This document shows positions 49,717-61,000 of a stretch of 64,000 bases of DNA, piece by piece. The notes beneath the pieces were generated by a model that saw nothing but the letters and a program-made list of their open reading frames with translations, was not told the DNA's origin and searched no databases. Numbering within the stretch: position 1 is the first letter of the stretch; every line of letters begins with the position of its first letter. Location of the stretch: assembly GCA_963070105.1 (NCBI GenBank), contig OY718803.1, forward strand, positions 4,446,507-4,510,506, in the 5' to 3' direction. Position numbers and translations under genes: made by a program. Origin of the DNA: Litomosoides sigmodontis. Its lineage: Eukaryota > Nematoda > Chromadorea > Rhabditida > Onchocercidae.

Positions 49717-52690
49717 TCGTCATTTAACTGAACTGTAGTGGAGAAGAGGGTAATAAACCGAACATTATATTCCTCTATTGAACTCAGATTAGCGGTGCTT
49801 GTATAGCCCCAAAACAATAAACGTACATAGAGACTGCATGTGCAGGAGCCCATCCGTCCAACTGTCGGATATCACCAATGAATAATAAACTGCAATTGTC
49901 AACACGGTTCACGAATTATTTCCACGCATATCCGGAAACGTCAGTAAGAAAAAAGCATACGACAATAACAGGACAAGGAAATGACGCAGCTCTTCATACA
50001 CAGCGTAATTTTAAATAAGCTCTTCTCAGGAATCTTTCACGTTACTTTTGCTTAATTTTTACACATTTAAGATAATTCCAAAGATCAGAGGTAGAAAAAA
50101 GTGGACGTTGATGGAAAGAGCTCTCGTTGTTTCAGGCGCATCTGTCGTAGAGTGTCGTGAAGGTAGTATGGAGCAGAAGTTACTATCAGTCTGTTAACAA
50201 AAAAACCTTCGAGAAGGAAAGAGTGAGACACTGTAATGATGCATAGATCGTCACAACTACTACTGCATGATGCGAAAAGACAGATGCGTGCCACGCAAAC
50301 AACGAAGTCGGCGGAAAGATAGGCAAATGACCGATGTCGTCATCGTCAGATCTCTCCCACTAAAGGTATGCACGAACAGCGATTACATCGTATAGAATTC
50401 AGCGGGAAGTCCAAGACGACATTGAATAATACCTCTGAAAATTACCCACAACCTGAATGTCCACTCCAACTTCACTCACTTTTCAACCGCTGAACATAAC
50501 ATCCTCAATACACTTTCCTCGCAGTTGCAGGAGAAGACGGACGTCACTTTTAGCCTAACGTCAGTCACTCCATGCAGAACCTCACTTATCAAATCACACA
50601 GTAAACTACAATTCTGCTCGATGATCATAAATCACCACTACGTGGCAGTGCTCTCCTCATTGATCAGAAATTTACATACACTGTGTTAACATCGCTCCGT
50701 CGATGCTCAATGAAATGCTAAGAAGGCTCGATAGGTTGTAAAGATTCATAACATGGAAGACAGGAAAGCGGTTCATTCCAGTTCAGAGTGAATTTTGCTT
50801 TTGACGTTTACATCTTATGAAGATGAAGTTGACTGAATTAATAACATCTCGCAGAGATTTAAAGTGGGAGACAATACATGACATTCAATAAAGGACGCCA
50901 ACCAAGGTTTCCTAGAACGGTTGCGCCAAATTCTGACAGTTAGTAAGGCCACTCCTCAAATGAAGATATTTTGGAAATAAAAGGTTAGTGTAAAAATAGA
51001 TGAAGGCCCAAGTTTGAAAAGAAACGAAATGGAGACCTAAATTTCGCAATATTTTCAAATTCAACTCGCTAATAAAGAAAGTTGCTGTGGCATTGAGCTT
51101 CAAACAACGCATGTCTGAAATCTGATAAAAGTTTTTGTAGTAACAATTAGTATGCAAAGAATGAAGTGATTGTGAGAAAAAACTAGTTCTGCCTTTGAAT
51201 GATGAGAGAGGAAACGTACTGAACCAAGGTCCCACAGTCCCGCAAAACAAATTTACCACCTGTAATTGAATCGATAGAACAGCAACGAAAACATGAAGCA
51301 GCAGTAACCGTGCCCAGGAATTTTCAAATACAACCGGAAAAATTTGAAGTATCAATCAATTGTTTGCTTGAAAAAAAAACGTGATTAGCAAATTATTCGA
51401 AACAAACAAAATTTCCATAAAGTTCGTTACCTTAAAAAGAACGCAGTAGGACAGGGTGAAAGTGACGAAGTTGACGAAGCTCCTAAACTACTCACAATCT
51501 ATGCTGATCATCAATCTTCAGCTTCAGCTATTTCAAGCATGTATCTTTCATAATTAATCTAAACCGAAACTGAAGAATAGCAAGTCAGTAGTTGCATGCC
51601 AATAAATTACGAACGAATTGACTGAACTCTTAACAAGAATTAGGTTAGAAGATTTGAAAAGTAATTTACTGAAAAAGAGATGAGAAAGGTGCGAAAGAGT
51701 GGAAGCTAACGTGTACACGTCGACGACATACGCCACTTCCTTCCGACCACTAATATCATTCATCTCTTTCAGCGCTCATTTCTTCTTTTTCTATCGACTA
51801 ATTTCCTATCATACAGGGAAATTTTTGTTCAAAAATTCATAGCAGCACTGTAAATGGGACGGAAAAAAACAGACATACACTGATTAGCATTATCAAATAA
51901 AGCTATGTATGGCATAGAGTTCATCAGAGGAGAGTGAGTGGATGTAATAGAGGGAGGAGAACGAAAGGGTCTGGGAGAGGAGGAATCTAAAAAAGTGCTC
52001 ATTTTAATGTTTGGGAATGGGAAGGAAACTAAGCAGATCGGATGAATTATTCAGCTTTTCCTTTTGGAAAGAACTCAAATCGAAAGTCAATCTGAAACGA
52101 TCTTTCGACAAAAAACATTTCATCTGGAATTTTGAGACAAAAAAGTCAACAAAAATGCTTCCGCCAGCAAGCATTTCTCTCTTTTAGAAAAAGTACTTTT
52201 TTTAAGAAAGAATTCATAAAATTTAAAGGACCACTGAGAACCAAATCACTCCAAATTCTGCTGATGTTTGGCAAATGCACTTCCAAAAAAATCAAAATAG
52301 ATAACTAAATCTAGAAATATACAAAAAATCACTAAAATGTACAGGCACACTTTCGCATTAATGAGATGGAAAATCATACATTAAAGAATGAAGTGAATTT
52401 GAACTTTGAAGAAATCCTACAGCAATGTAACCTAGTCTCTAATATGGCAAAAATCAAAGAAGCTTTTGGTATGCTACACCTTCTTGATTTGATTAGAGGA
52501 ACATTTTAATGTCAAAATTTTGGGAGAGAAAAAGCCCTATAAGAGAGGGAAAGAGAGGAAGAGAGAGATAAAAAGTTTAGCTAAATTCTTCTCAAAATGA
52601 ATGAAAAAGTAACAGATGGTTGTGGATTTACTGAAAGAGAAAATTTAAGAGTTAACTACTTCCAGTTAATCCTTAAGAGGTAGATAAACA

Positions 52691-52759
52691 TGAGTGGTAA
52701 GTTGTTAACAGCGCACATTAAGTATTGCGCAAATGCGCTACCACAAATAACCAAACTGA
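52691..52759. repeat. Hairpin-forming repeat, copy 1
   Basis: This is a 69-base unit beginning GAGTGGTAAGTTGTTAACAG and ending TACCACAAATAACCAAACTG. The GTGGTA and TACCAC blocks inside it are inverted and can pair, as can GCGCA and TGCGC further in. A second copy lies 210 bases downstream. Confidence 0.75.
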
Positions 52760-52900
52760 AACGGACCAAAGGATCCACCAGGCCAGCTTTATCCAACAGA
52801 GGCCGAGCTCCAATAATCGATAGCTCATGTTGGATATTTTAGCAATGTCGAAATTCAACAAACTCCACTCACGCCAGCCTACTTCCAGGGAAAACAACGA

Positions 52901-52966
52901 CGAGTGGTAGGTTATTAACAGCGCGCATTAGGTATTGCAAATGCACTACCACAAATGACCAAACTG
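52901..52966. repeat. Hairpin-forming repeat, copy 2
   Basis: This is a direct copy of 52691-52759 with scattered substitutions and a short deletion. The outer GTGGTAG and CTACCAC blocks remain complementary, so the fold is preserved at the outer stem. Confidence 0.75.
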
Positions 52967-53435
52967 ATCTTATCGATTAGACAGAAAGTGGAAATTAGAA
53001 CGGAGTGGGATCATTACACCTCTGGAAAGGATTTGATTGGAATAATTATCGGAAAGATATCTGAGTAAAATTGGAGGTGAAAGAGATACAGCGAAGCTGC
53101 TACACATCACTAGCGTTAGACGACGAAAACAACAGTAGGTATTCAGAAAACCGGATTAAGTATGCAACAGGTAGGAAGGTATTAGAGATTGGTCGAAGCG
53201 GCGGAAATGTGTTTGCGTCAGAGCAAAACTCCCTCCGTCACGTTTTTCGGGGCCGTGAAAGGATAGAGTGAAGGAATCGCAGTAGCGATATTGGTGTTCA
53301 TAGCATAGCTAATTCAGGTTGATTGATGCTCCAAACTCGGCACTGTCGCCAGTGCACCTCCCAAACAGCTAATATCGACGAGAAGGAGGAAGCTATGCAG
53401 CGCTGAGTGTTTGTGCCAACAACATACGTCTATCT

Positions 53436-53436
<1 letters not shown>

Positions 53437-53466
<30 letters not shown>
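53437..53466. repeat. (CA)n microsatellite
   Basis: About 15 CA units are followed by an imperfect GACACACGCA tail. It is intergenic. Confidence 0.95.
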
Positions 53467-53471
<5 letters not shown>

Positions 53472-55354
53472 ACGCATACGACGACGCGTTAACTAGCACA
53501 ATAGTGTTTACAACAATGGACAATTAATATCAACAAAACAGGCCCGCTGGACTGGAACGGCGATTATATTAGCATAATAATGGCAGTGAGAGTGAATTTG
53601 GATACCGACGAGAAGGGCTAACTGTCATTGTCTGTCCGGGTCGGACGTCGGGCTCTACGAGTAATAGCACTCGACGTAAGGCTTCATTACAGATATAGCA
53701 AGCGGTGGATGATGGGGAGGGAGTTGCTGCGTAGTGACGGAGAGAGGGAAAGTGGCAGAAGTAGCCGATTGATGGTATCATAGTGGTCAGTGATTTATGT
53801 CTATTCTGTTCAAGTATCTCTTTCAAAACACTCATTGTTGCACAGTTGTTCTACCGCAGCTGCTGCAGGAGAGGAAGGCCGAAGCGGTAAGGTAGAAGAA
53901 AGAAGGAGGCAGGTCAGCGGCACATTCCACACGTGAAAGTTCATATCTGTGAGCAACACGGAGAATAATTTCAATAGGTTAGCTGTGAGTGCACACTGTC
54001 TCAGACTGTGAAGAACGTTCATGTGAAGAGGTGAGGAATCTGTAGCTCTGTGGAGGAGGCTCGGTTCAGATCCAGCAGTTTCGTAGTAGCCTGTTGTAGC
54101 CATTGGTAGAAGCGGGCCTTCAACTAGTCGCTGAGGTATTCAAATTGAGCAGTTTGAGGGCGTACCTCCAACACATCAATCTTCTTTCAACAGTTCACTT
54201 TTCACGTGACATTAACAGTGCGCTTTTTATCGCGTAAATGTGAATTCTACAAAAAAAGAGATATTTTTTAAATTGAAAAAAAAGGCAATGCTAACATTGG
54301 CATTTAAAAAAGAAGCAATTTACATTTGAATTTGATTAATGAACAAAAATTGTGATTTATTAAAAAGTCCTGATGAAGTCGTGAAATTCCATTACATCAG
54401 CAAGTGAGAAGCTTTAGTAAATTCGGTCAACGAATTAAAATGTGATTGAAAAATTGCCTTGTACTGTTAAAAAACGCACAACGGCTTGTCGAGATGTAGT
54501 TCTCCGATAAGCCGTCCAATAAGGGAAAAACTTAAATTGTCGATTTATTATCTTCCTAAAACTAAATTTAAAAAACGATGGGAAAGAAAATGTGCATAAC
54601 ATTTACGATGACGTCAAAAAATACGACGACTGAGCTAACTGCCATCGCAGATGATAAATTATGGTTAAATTGGAGCGTTATCTGTGACGTCCCAAAGATC
54701 TCTGAATTTATTTGTAATTTCTCGTTTCTCATTAGTTGAACTCTTCTCAAGCTCCTCACAGATAGATTTGAATGTGTAAATTCTGAAATGATTAAAAATA
54801 GCAGCAATTACACCAAAAAATGATTTTGATTGGAATAATTTTATACTTAACTTTAGTAGGAAGAAATTTCGTTATTTTCTGATCATTGGAGAGATTCTTT
54901 GCGGAAATTGTAGTGATTTAAATGACTTGAATTTAGCAGTAGAGATTTGTGTGACATGACATCAGCACTTGGTGTCGTCGTGGCAAGTAATTTGTCCAAT
55001 AATAATTTTCAATTCAATTTCAAATGGAACTTGAGTTGCACCCATATTCCGATGATTCCCAACGTATCGAGCTGTTGCACGATCTCCGATCCGTTAAATG
55101 CATTAAATTAACTGATTGCCATTTGTATAAAAGTATGTACAGCTAGTTTGTATATATGTAGGTCTACACGTAACACACATGACAAACGTGTTTAGCTCGG
55201 CTCGGCCGTTATCGTGTGACCTAAAAGCGACACGTTATTTTTCTTCTCGTGTATGTAAAGTGTTTACATATACAAAAATAATGTTCGTTATACATTGCGC
55301 TACGTAATTTTTTTTGGGATAATAATTTTCGATTTTGGAATAACAACAAACACC

Positions 55355-55375
55355 CTCTCTCTCTCTCTCTCTCTC
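55355..55375. repeat. (CT)n microsatellite
   Basis: About ten CT units lie in intergenic sequence with no associated feature. Confidence 0.9.
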
Positions 55376-58099
55376 CTGCTACTGACAAATAAACAATGTG
55401 ACGAAGAAAGAGTCAGTACTATTGACCTGCTTGACGTATAGGTGTTTCAGACCACAGAGCAGTTGTCATAATTGTGGTGCCTAACAATGGGACACGTGCA
55501 TTTTAACTGACAAATTTCGTGGTAGAGAAAGAGTGAGGCGTGCGCGTTCATCTGATAAAAGTTCACCTCCTAACTTACAGCTCATTTTTATATTTCAGCT
55601 GTCTCTCCACCCACTCATAACCTTCCATCAAATCTGTCCATTGTCATATGTGTCTTCTATCATAAGCCACGTGGCGATTGTGTTAGAATGAGATGCGAAA
55701 AGCTGCAGCGAACTTGGAGAGCACATCGTAAAGCTGTCTTTTTTCCAGTTGTTCCCCCTTCACTTCAAGCCACAGCGTCCCGGGAAGTCTCAGGGAGAAA
55801 GTCAGTCCTCTCCTCACCAGCGTCTTCTCAGCTCAAACTGCACGTGGATTTCAGCTGAAACCCGGTCATCTTACAGCTATCGCGATGCTAAGCTAACATT
55901 GCACCTTCAGATGTACTGACTGACAAAGACAAGAGAGGAAGAATGCATTGGAAACGAAGTAATTCAACTGTTAAATGCAACGAACCACGAAAGCTTGCAT
56001 TCCTCCAACTTCGAAAAGTTCCTCCTTGACCATCCCTGACCACGAGCGTGCACTTTGATCGCTGCTCCTTCTTCTGACAAGCTGAAAATCAGTTGTCCAC
56101 GTTGATTCATAGCAAATCCGTTTCAGTTATCTTCCGTTTTCATTCAAATACGATCACGACAACCATTTATTTGTATTTTTCATCGCATCCTATTTGTCTA
56201 ACATAACGCCGACGGATTTCGCTTATAAATCTTCGCATTCATTTTTTCGCTCTATCACTCTGTTCAATACATTTATGAAGCAATTGTTTTTATTTCTTTT
56301 TCATGGACAATGTGCCGCCCGCCAATGGTTTCTCACAATTGTTGAATTAAAATTGCGGTTGAAGTGAATGAAGTAATCCCTTTGAAGAATGTAATTTATG
56401 GCGCAACTCTGAAGGATTTTAGTAAAAAAAAAAGTCATAGTGAGATCAATGGAACAGTAAAGTGGAAGAGATCGATCGGGCAATCAACGGCACTCCGAAA
56501 TGGGCTCTTTTGCATTATTCTTTTATGGTCCGCTGATAATCGCAGAAAATTTTCGTAACGTCTCTTACTTCATTGATTCTCACAAACATTTCAAATTGAG
56601 GCTATTTCGATAGTTAATTCCTAGTTGTTTTTGTTCGTTTTCTCATGCCACGTGTTGTTGGTTGTTTTTTGTTTTTCGCTTCTTTTCTTTCAATTTTGTT
56701 TTTTATCTTTCATAAAGGTTACTTTCGTTTTCACTGGTTTTATTCATGTTTCTGAATTGCTTTACTGCAGTGTCGTTCCACTGCTTTCTTTAGTGCTCGT
56801 TTTCCCTCGCAGTGCATTTTTATATTTTACGTTTTTATGAAAAAACCGTGCCGAAATTTAGCTAAAATTAGCGATGTACACAGTTCTTCCAGCTCCGGCA
56901 AGTAATGCAATCAATTAATTACACAGCTAAGTTATTAGTGAGTTTTAGAAGAAATCTTTAGCCTCGAGTCCTTTATCGGGTTGGGTTCTGAATGTGTCCA
57001 ACGTAAGAGTACTTGTATTAATAAACCTTCACTATTACAGTATTAATAGTCTCAGACTCCGATAAGTAATGTCCCAATCAGATCGGAGAGAACATTTGAC
57101 CACATCACTCACTCAGTGTCCAACAATGCGCTCCACAAAATATTCACGGCCGAACATTTATAGCTCTATCGGAAACTTTTGCTTACAATGTTCAAGCAAA
57201 TGCAAATGAGTTCATGACCGAAACACATCAGTGCCGATCAAATGTCATTCCCCACCACCATCTGCACAATAAGGATCAAGGCATCACTGTTCCGTGTAAG
57301 AAGGTCCCAACTTTATAAGTAATTCATTATACAGTACTTCTTCCTCGGTGTCATCCTCAATCAATCGAATATTATGAATTGAACTATGAATTTAACCTAC
57401 GAAATAAATGCATCCTACCAAACTTTGTTCCTTTCTTTGCTTCACATATGTTTTACAACAGCAAATTTATTGAAAAATTATCAACACGATGAAAACATAA
57501 TGAAAAATATCGTTGCGCTACTATATTGAATAAAACACGTAACAATGCGAACAACAAAAATAAAACAATACAAAGTAGATTAAAATTATCTGATGACAAC
57601 AAAAAAAGGAATTGATCAAGTTATCGGTAGGAAAAACTTTCCACAAATTTAACATTTTCTTTAGAGAGGGGATCTCGTGATTAGAGAATTTGAAATGTTT
57701 GCTAACAACTTCTTAAATCTTTCATTCGTTTGGTATTACCACCCTACTTTCAAAATCTGAAATAAAAAGATGTTAAAAGAAGCGGAAAGCAAGAATGTGA
57801 AAAAAAGAGTGAAACAAAAAAGGTACTAATTAAGAATGCTATTTGAATCAATGGACTTAGTGCACAGCAGAAACTAGGAGAAAAAGTACAAATGAAAACT
57901 TATTAAAAAATAAAACCAACTGGCAACTGTAGCATATTAAACACAAGTGACAGTGATATATATTCATGTATCAAGTTGTTAAACATATGAGAACTGAGTA
58001 AGAGGAGATTGTTTCCATTCATACCTTCAGACCAGTACTTCAAAAAACAGAAAAACTAATAAATGCCGGCGATCGAATCATTATTTCTGCTTATTCTTT

Positions 58100-61000
58100 C
58101 TACGGAAGCGAAGAAGTAGCATCATTTTCCACAGTTCCAGTCGTAGAATCCGTTTTCTGCGATGAAAGAATTTCTTTCTTAACATCTTTTTCCTCGTCAC
58201 CTATTACTTCTTCGGACAGGACAATAACGTCTGATTCCATGGGCTCGTCTCCTGCATCATTACCACCTACTTCATCAACCAATTGCAATTCCTTTTTTTC
58301 CTCGGCTTCACCGTTTACTTTCGTAGGAACTGATTCCTTCTGAAATCTGTATTTTCTTTACAAATCTTCCGAAAGTTACAAAATATCAAATGGAATTCAG
58401 TTTTCCAGTGTTTTCTCATCCTTTTGTTTTATAATACATAAAGTTCCAACAGGTTAGTCGAACCTCGGATTAAAAACAGCATTAAAGTACACTAAATCGT
58501 CAAAGAAAACCTTTTTCGGTATTTTTTTTTCATCTTTATCATCTTTTTTTTCCTTTTTCATGTCTTTTTCATCCTTTTCAGAGATCTTTTCATCCTCTTT
58601 CGGATTTGGCATCAGCTTTTCAGCCATGCTAATCATTCGCTCCCCGATTCGCCGAAATTCTTGGATCGCACTTTTCATTTGTACAGTATCATCCACAGAA
58701 TTCTGTAATCTAAGCAATCAATATCAAAATATGATTCGCTACCTGCTATCTATCTAGCAAATTCCTCAGGAATCATTTTAAGCCATAAAGACAGCTAACC
58801 TTCAAGCACTTTTCTGCATCATGCAACCGCTTTCGGTATTTTTCAACATCTTCTTCCAGCCTCTTTTTCTTTTTCTCTAACACCTGGACGTTCTTCGCAC
58901 CATCTTCTGCAAAGCAGAAAATATTCTTCCAGCAATGAGATTTTTTTACTACGATAAGCAACTTTACGATAATCAACCATTTATAGACTATTCCAGTACA
59001 TGATGAAAACAATTACTTAGTTGTGCTTCTAATACATCGACCTTTTGCAAAGCAGCATTACAATCAACTTCCATCCTTGAAATTTGCTGTAGAACTTGTG
59101 GTATGTTCATTAGAGATCCTAAATATACTACAGATCCCGTTGTACTGATATCCGGCGCTTCACCCGTTGTCTTCTTGTTAGCGTCTGTTGACTCCTTTGA
59201 AACATTTCCTTGAATAGTAAGAAAAATTTATAAAAAACGATGACGCAATTCAGAAATTTAACAATTTGAAAACTACAGCTAGTAAATGAGAATTATACAG
59301 AGATTACGGGAAACAATACATTGCAAGTCTAAAATAATTATGAAATAAAAAAAATGAAGGTATGAAAAGAATGCAAACGAACTACCCTTCGCCAGTTGTT
59401 CAGTAGTAGGTGGATCCGATATCACACCGGGTCTGTATGTTACTGTGCCGTCTTTATTTGCCCAACTATCCGTTAAATAACGATAATTTATCCGATCACG
59501 TGACAAATACCTCTTTAGCAACTTTTGTACTTGTGCTCGAGAAATGTTTAGGCCTATAGAATACAGTATTTCCTCGAAATCTTTCTCCAAAATATACCTG
59601 GAAAATTCTCATTCATTATAATAGCAAGCACTGCCAATTTTTTACATGGGTTGAAACTAAAACCAATTCTTGTTTTTGCACGATAGCGGTTTATCTTTAT
59701 AACTTATTTCCTGAAACATACCCGCACAGATTCTGATCGAAATGAGCGAATGCTTGAAAGACTGCTCGATCTATAATAATTGGCTTCCGTGTCTCAGAAA
59801 GAAGTTTCTTTTGTTCTTGTTCTCTCTTTTCGTCTTCTTTTTTCTTTTCTTCTTCGGATTTATCAATTTTATCAACTTTAGCGCTTTCCGTTCCTTCTGA
59901 AGATCAGAATTTTTACGATACTATACATTACGTTCATTTTCAATTTATACCAAGTAGTGCAACGTCAACATGCTAAACTCATGCAAATGAAACAATACCT
60001 TCCGTCACTCCAATTTCAGCAAGTTTTGCTTCTTCACGACGTTTCTTTTCTGAATCTTTATCCATAGCACAACTTAACGTTCTGTAAGCAATGAATGCCT
60101 GTGAACGGTCCAACATTTCACTGATACATTCTGCCATAACTGCTAGCTAAAAAAATTCATCCCTGAATATTATACTTTCAAATTTCCTATTGAAGATTTG
60201 AAATTTTAAAAATTAAAAACAGATCCGACTTCATTTAAACAGGCAAGTAATTTAAAAAAAAAACCAAAATTACGTTAAACATTTAAAACTATTGGAATTG
60301 ACCTCAAAAGAATGTTCTTTATTATCTTCAATGCGATAATCTAATATCGTGTGAAGAGAGACTATTTTACAGTCAAACTTCCCTCCTCTAACCATGCGAT
60401 TCGGATAAATCAATATTCCCAGTTCTTTTGGAATAGTAAAATGACGTTCTAAAGAAGCCTTTTTTTCCTTCTTTTCCTTTTCCTGGAAACAAATGAACTT
60501 ATAATAAGTTGTGCAGTTGTACAAAGACTATTACTCTCATTATATATATATATTAAAATCTTTTGAAATTTTCACTGTCAATTGTCATTTTCAAACGGAC
60601 ACAGCAACCAATGAAATGCAGCATCTAAAAGACCCACATAACTGCTTTTCTAGCTTAGTCAATATAAGCACTATTTTTTGGTCACAAAACAATGTTCAAA
60701 AAACCATACGCCAAACAATTTAAAAAACATTCAATAAAACGTACAAATTTCTCAACAGCTTTTTTGTCCTCATCCGTCAGTTCTTTCTCCTCTACTTCTT
60801 CTTTCGGTTTAACTGCTTCAGCCTGAATGAAAGGACAATAAGAAACTTTTTTCAATAATTTCCAAATGCACAAGCTACAATGCTAACTTATTCGCAATTT
60901 AAGGTTACTCGAACAACTATGAATCAAAAAGTAAAAAACCTTGAAAAAATAGCAGCTAAAATTTACTTTCAGTTACCACCCTTTTACTAGTATCTATAAA

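Larger units (their letters stand above)
49717..58099. other. 8.4-kb gene-free region between katanin p80 and LST-3
   Basis: This lies 5' of katanin and 3' of the CCAR1/LST-3 gene. No coding similarity is recognised. It contains a pair of about 66-bp repeats at 52691 and 52901, a (CA)n run at 53437-53466, a CT run at 55355-55375, and a (G)A-rich stretch near 52545-52570. Open frames such as the hydrophobic one at 56625-56840 are T-rich chance frames. Confidence 0.5.

Noticed and set aside
56625..56840. Plus-strand hydrophobic frame of 71 codons
   Set aside because: Phe/Leu/Val richness comes from T-rich DNA, and there are no splice or family signals.
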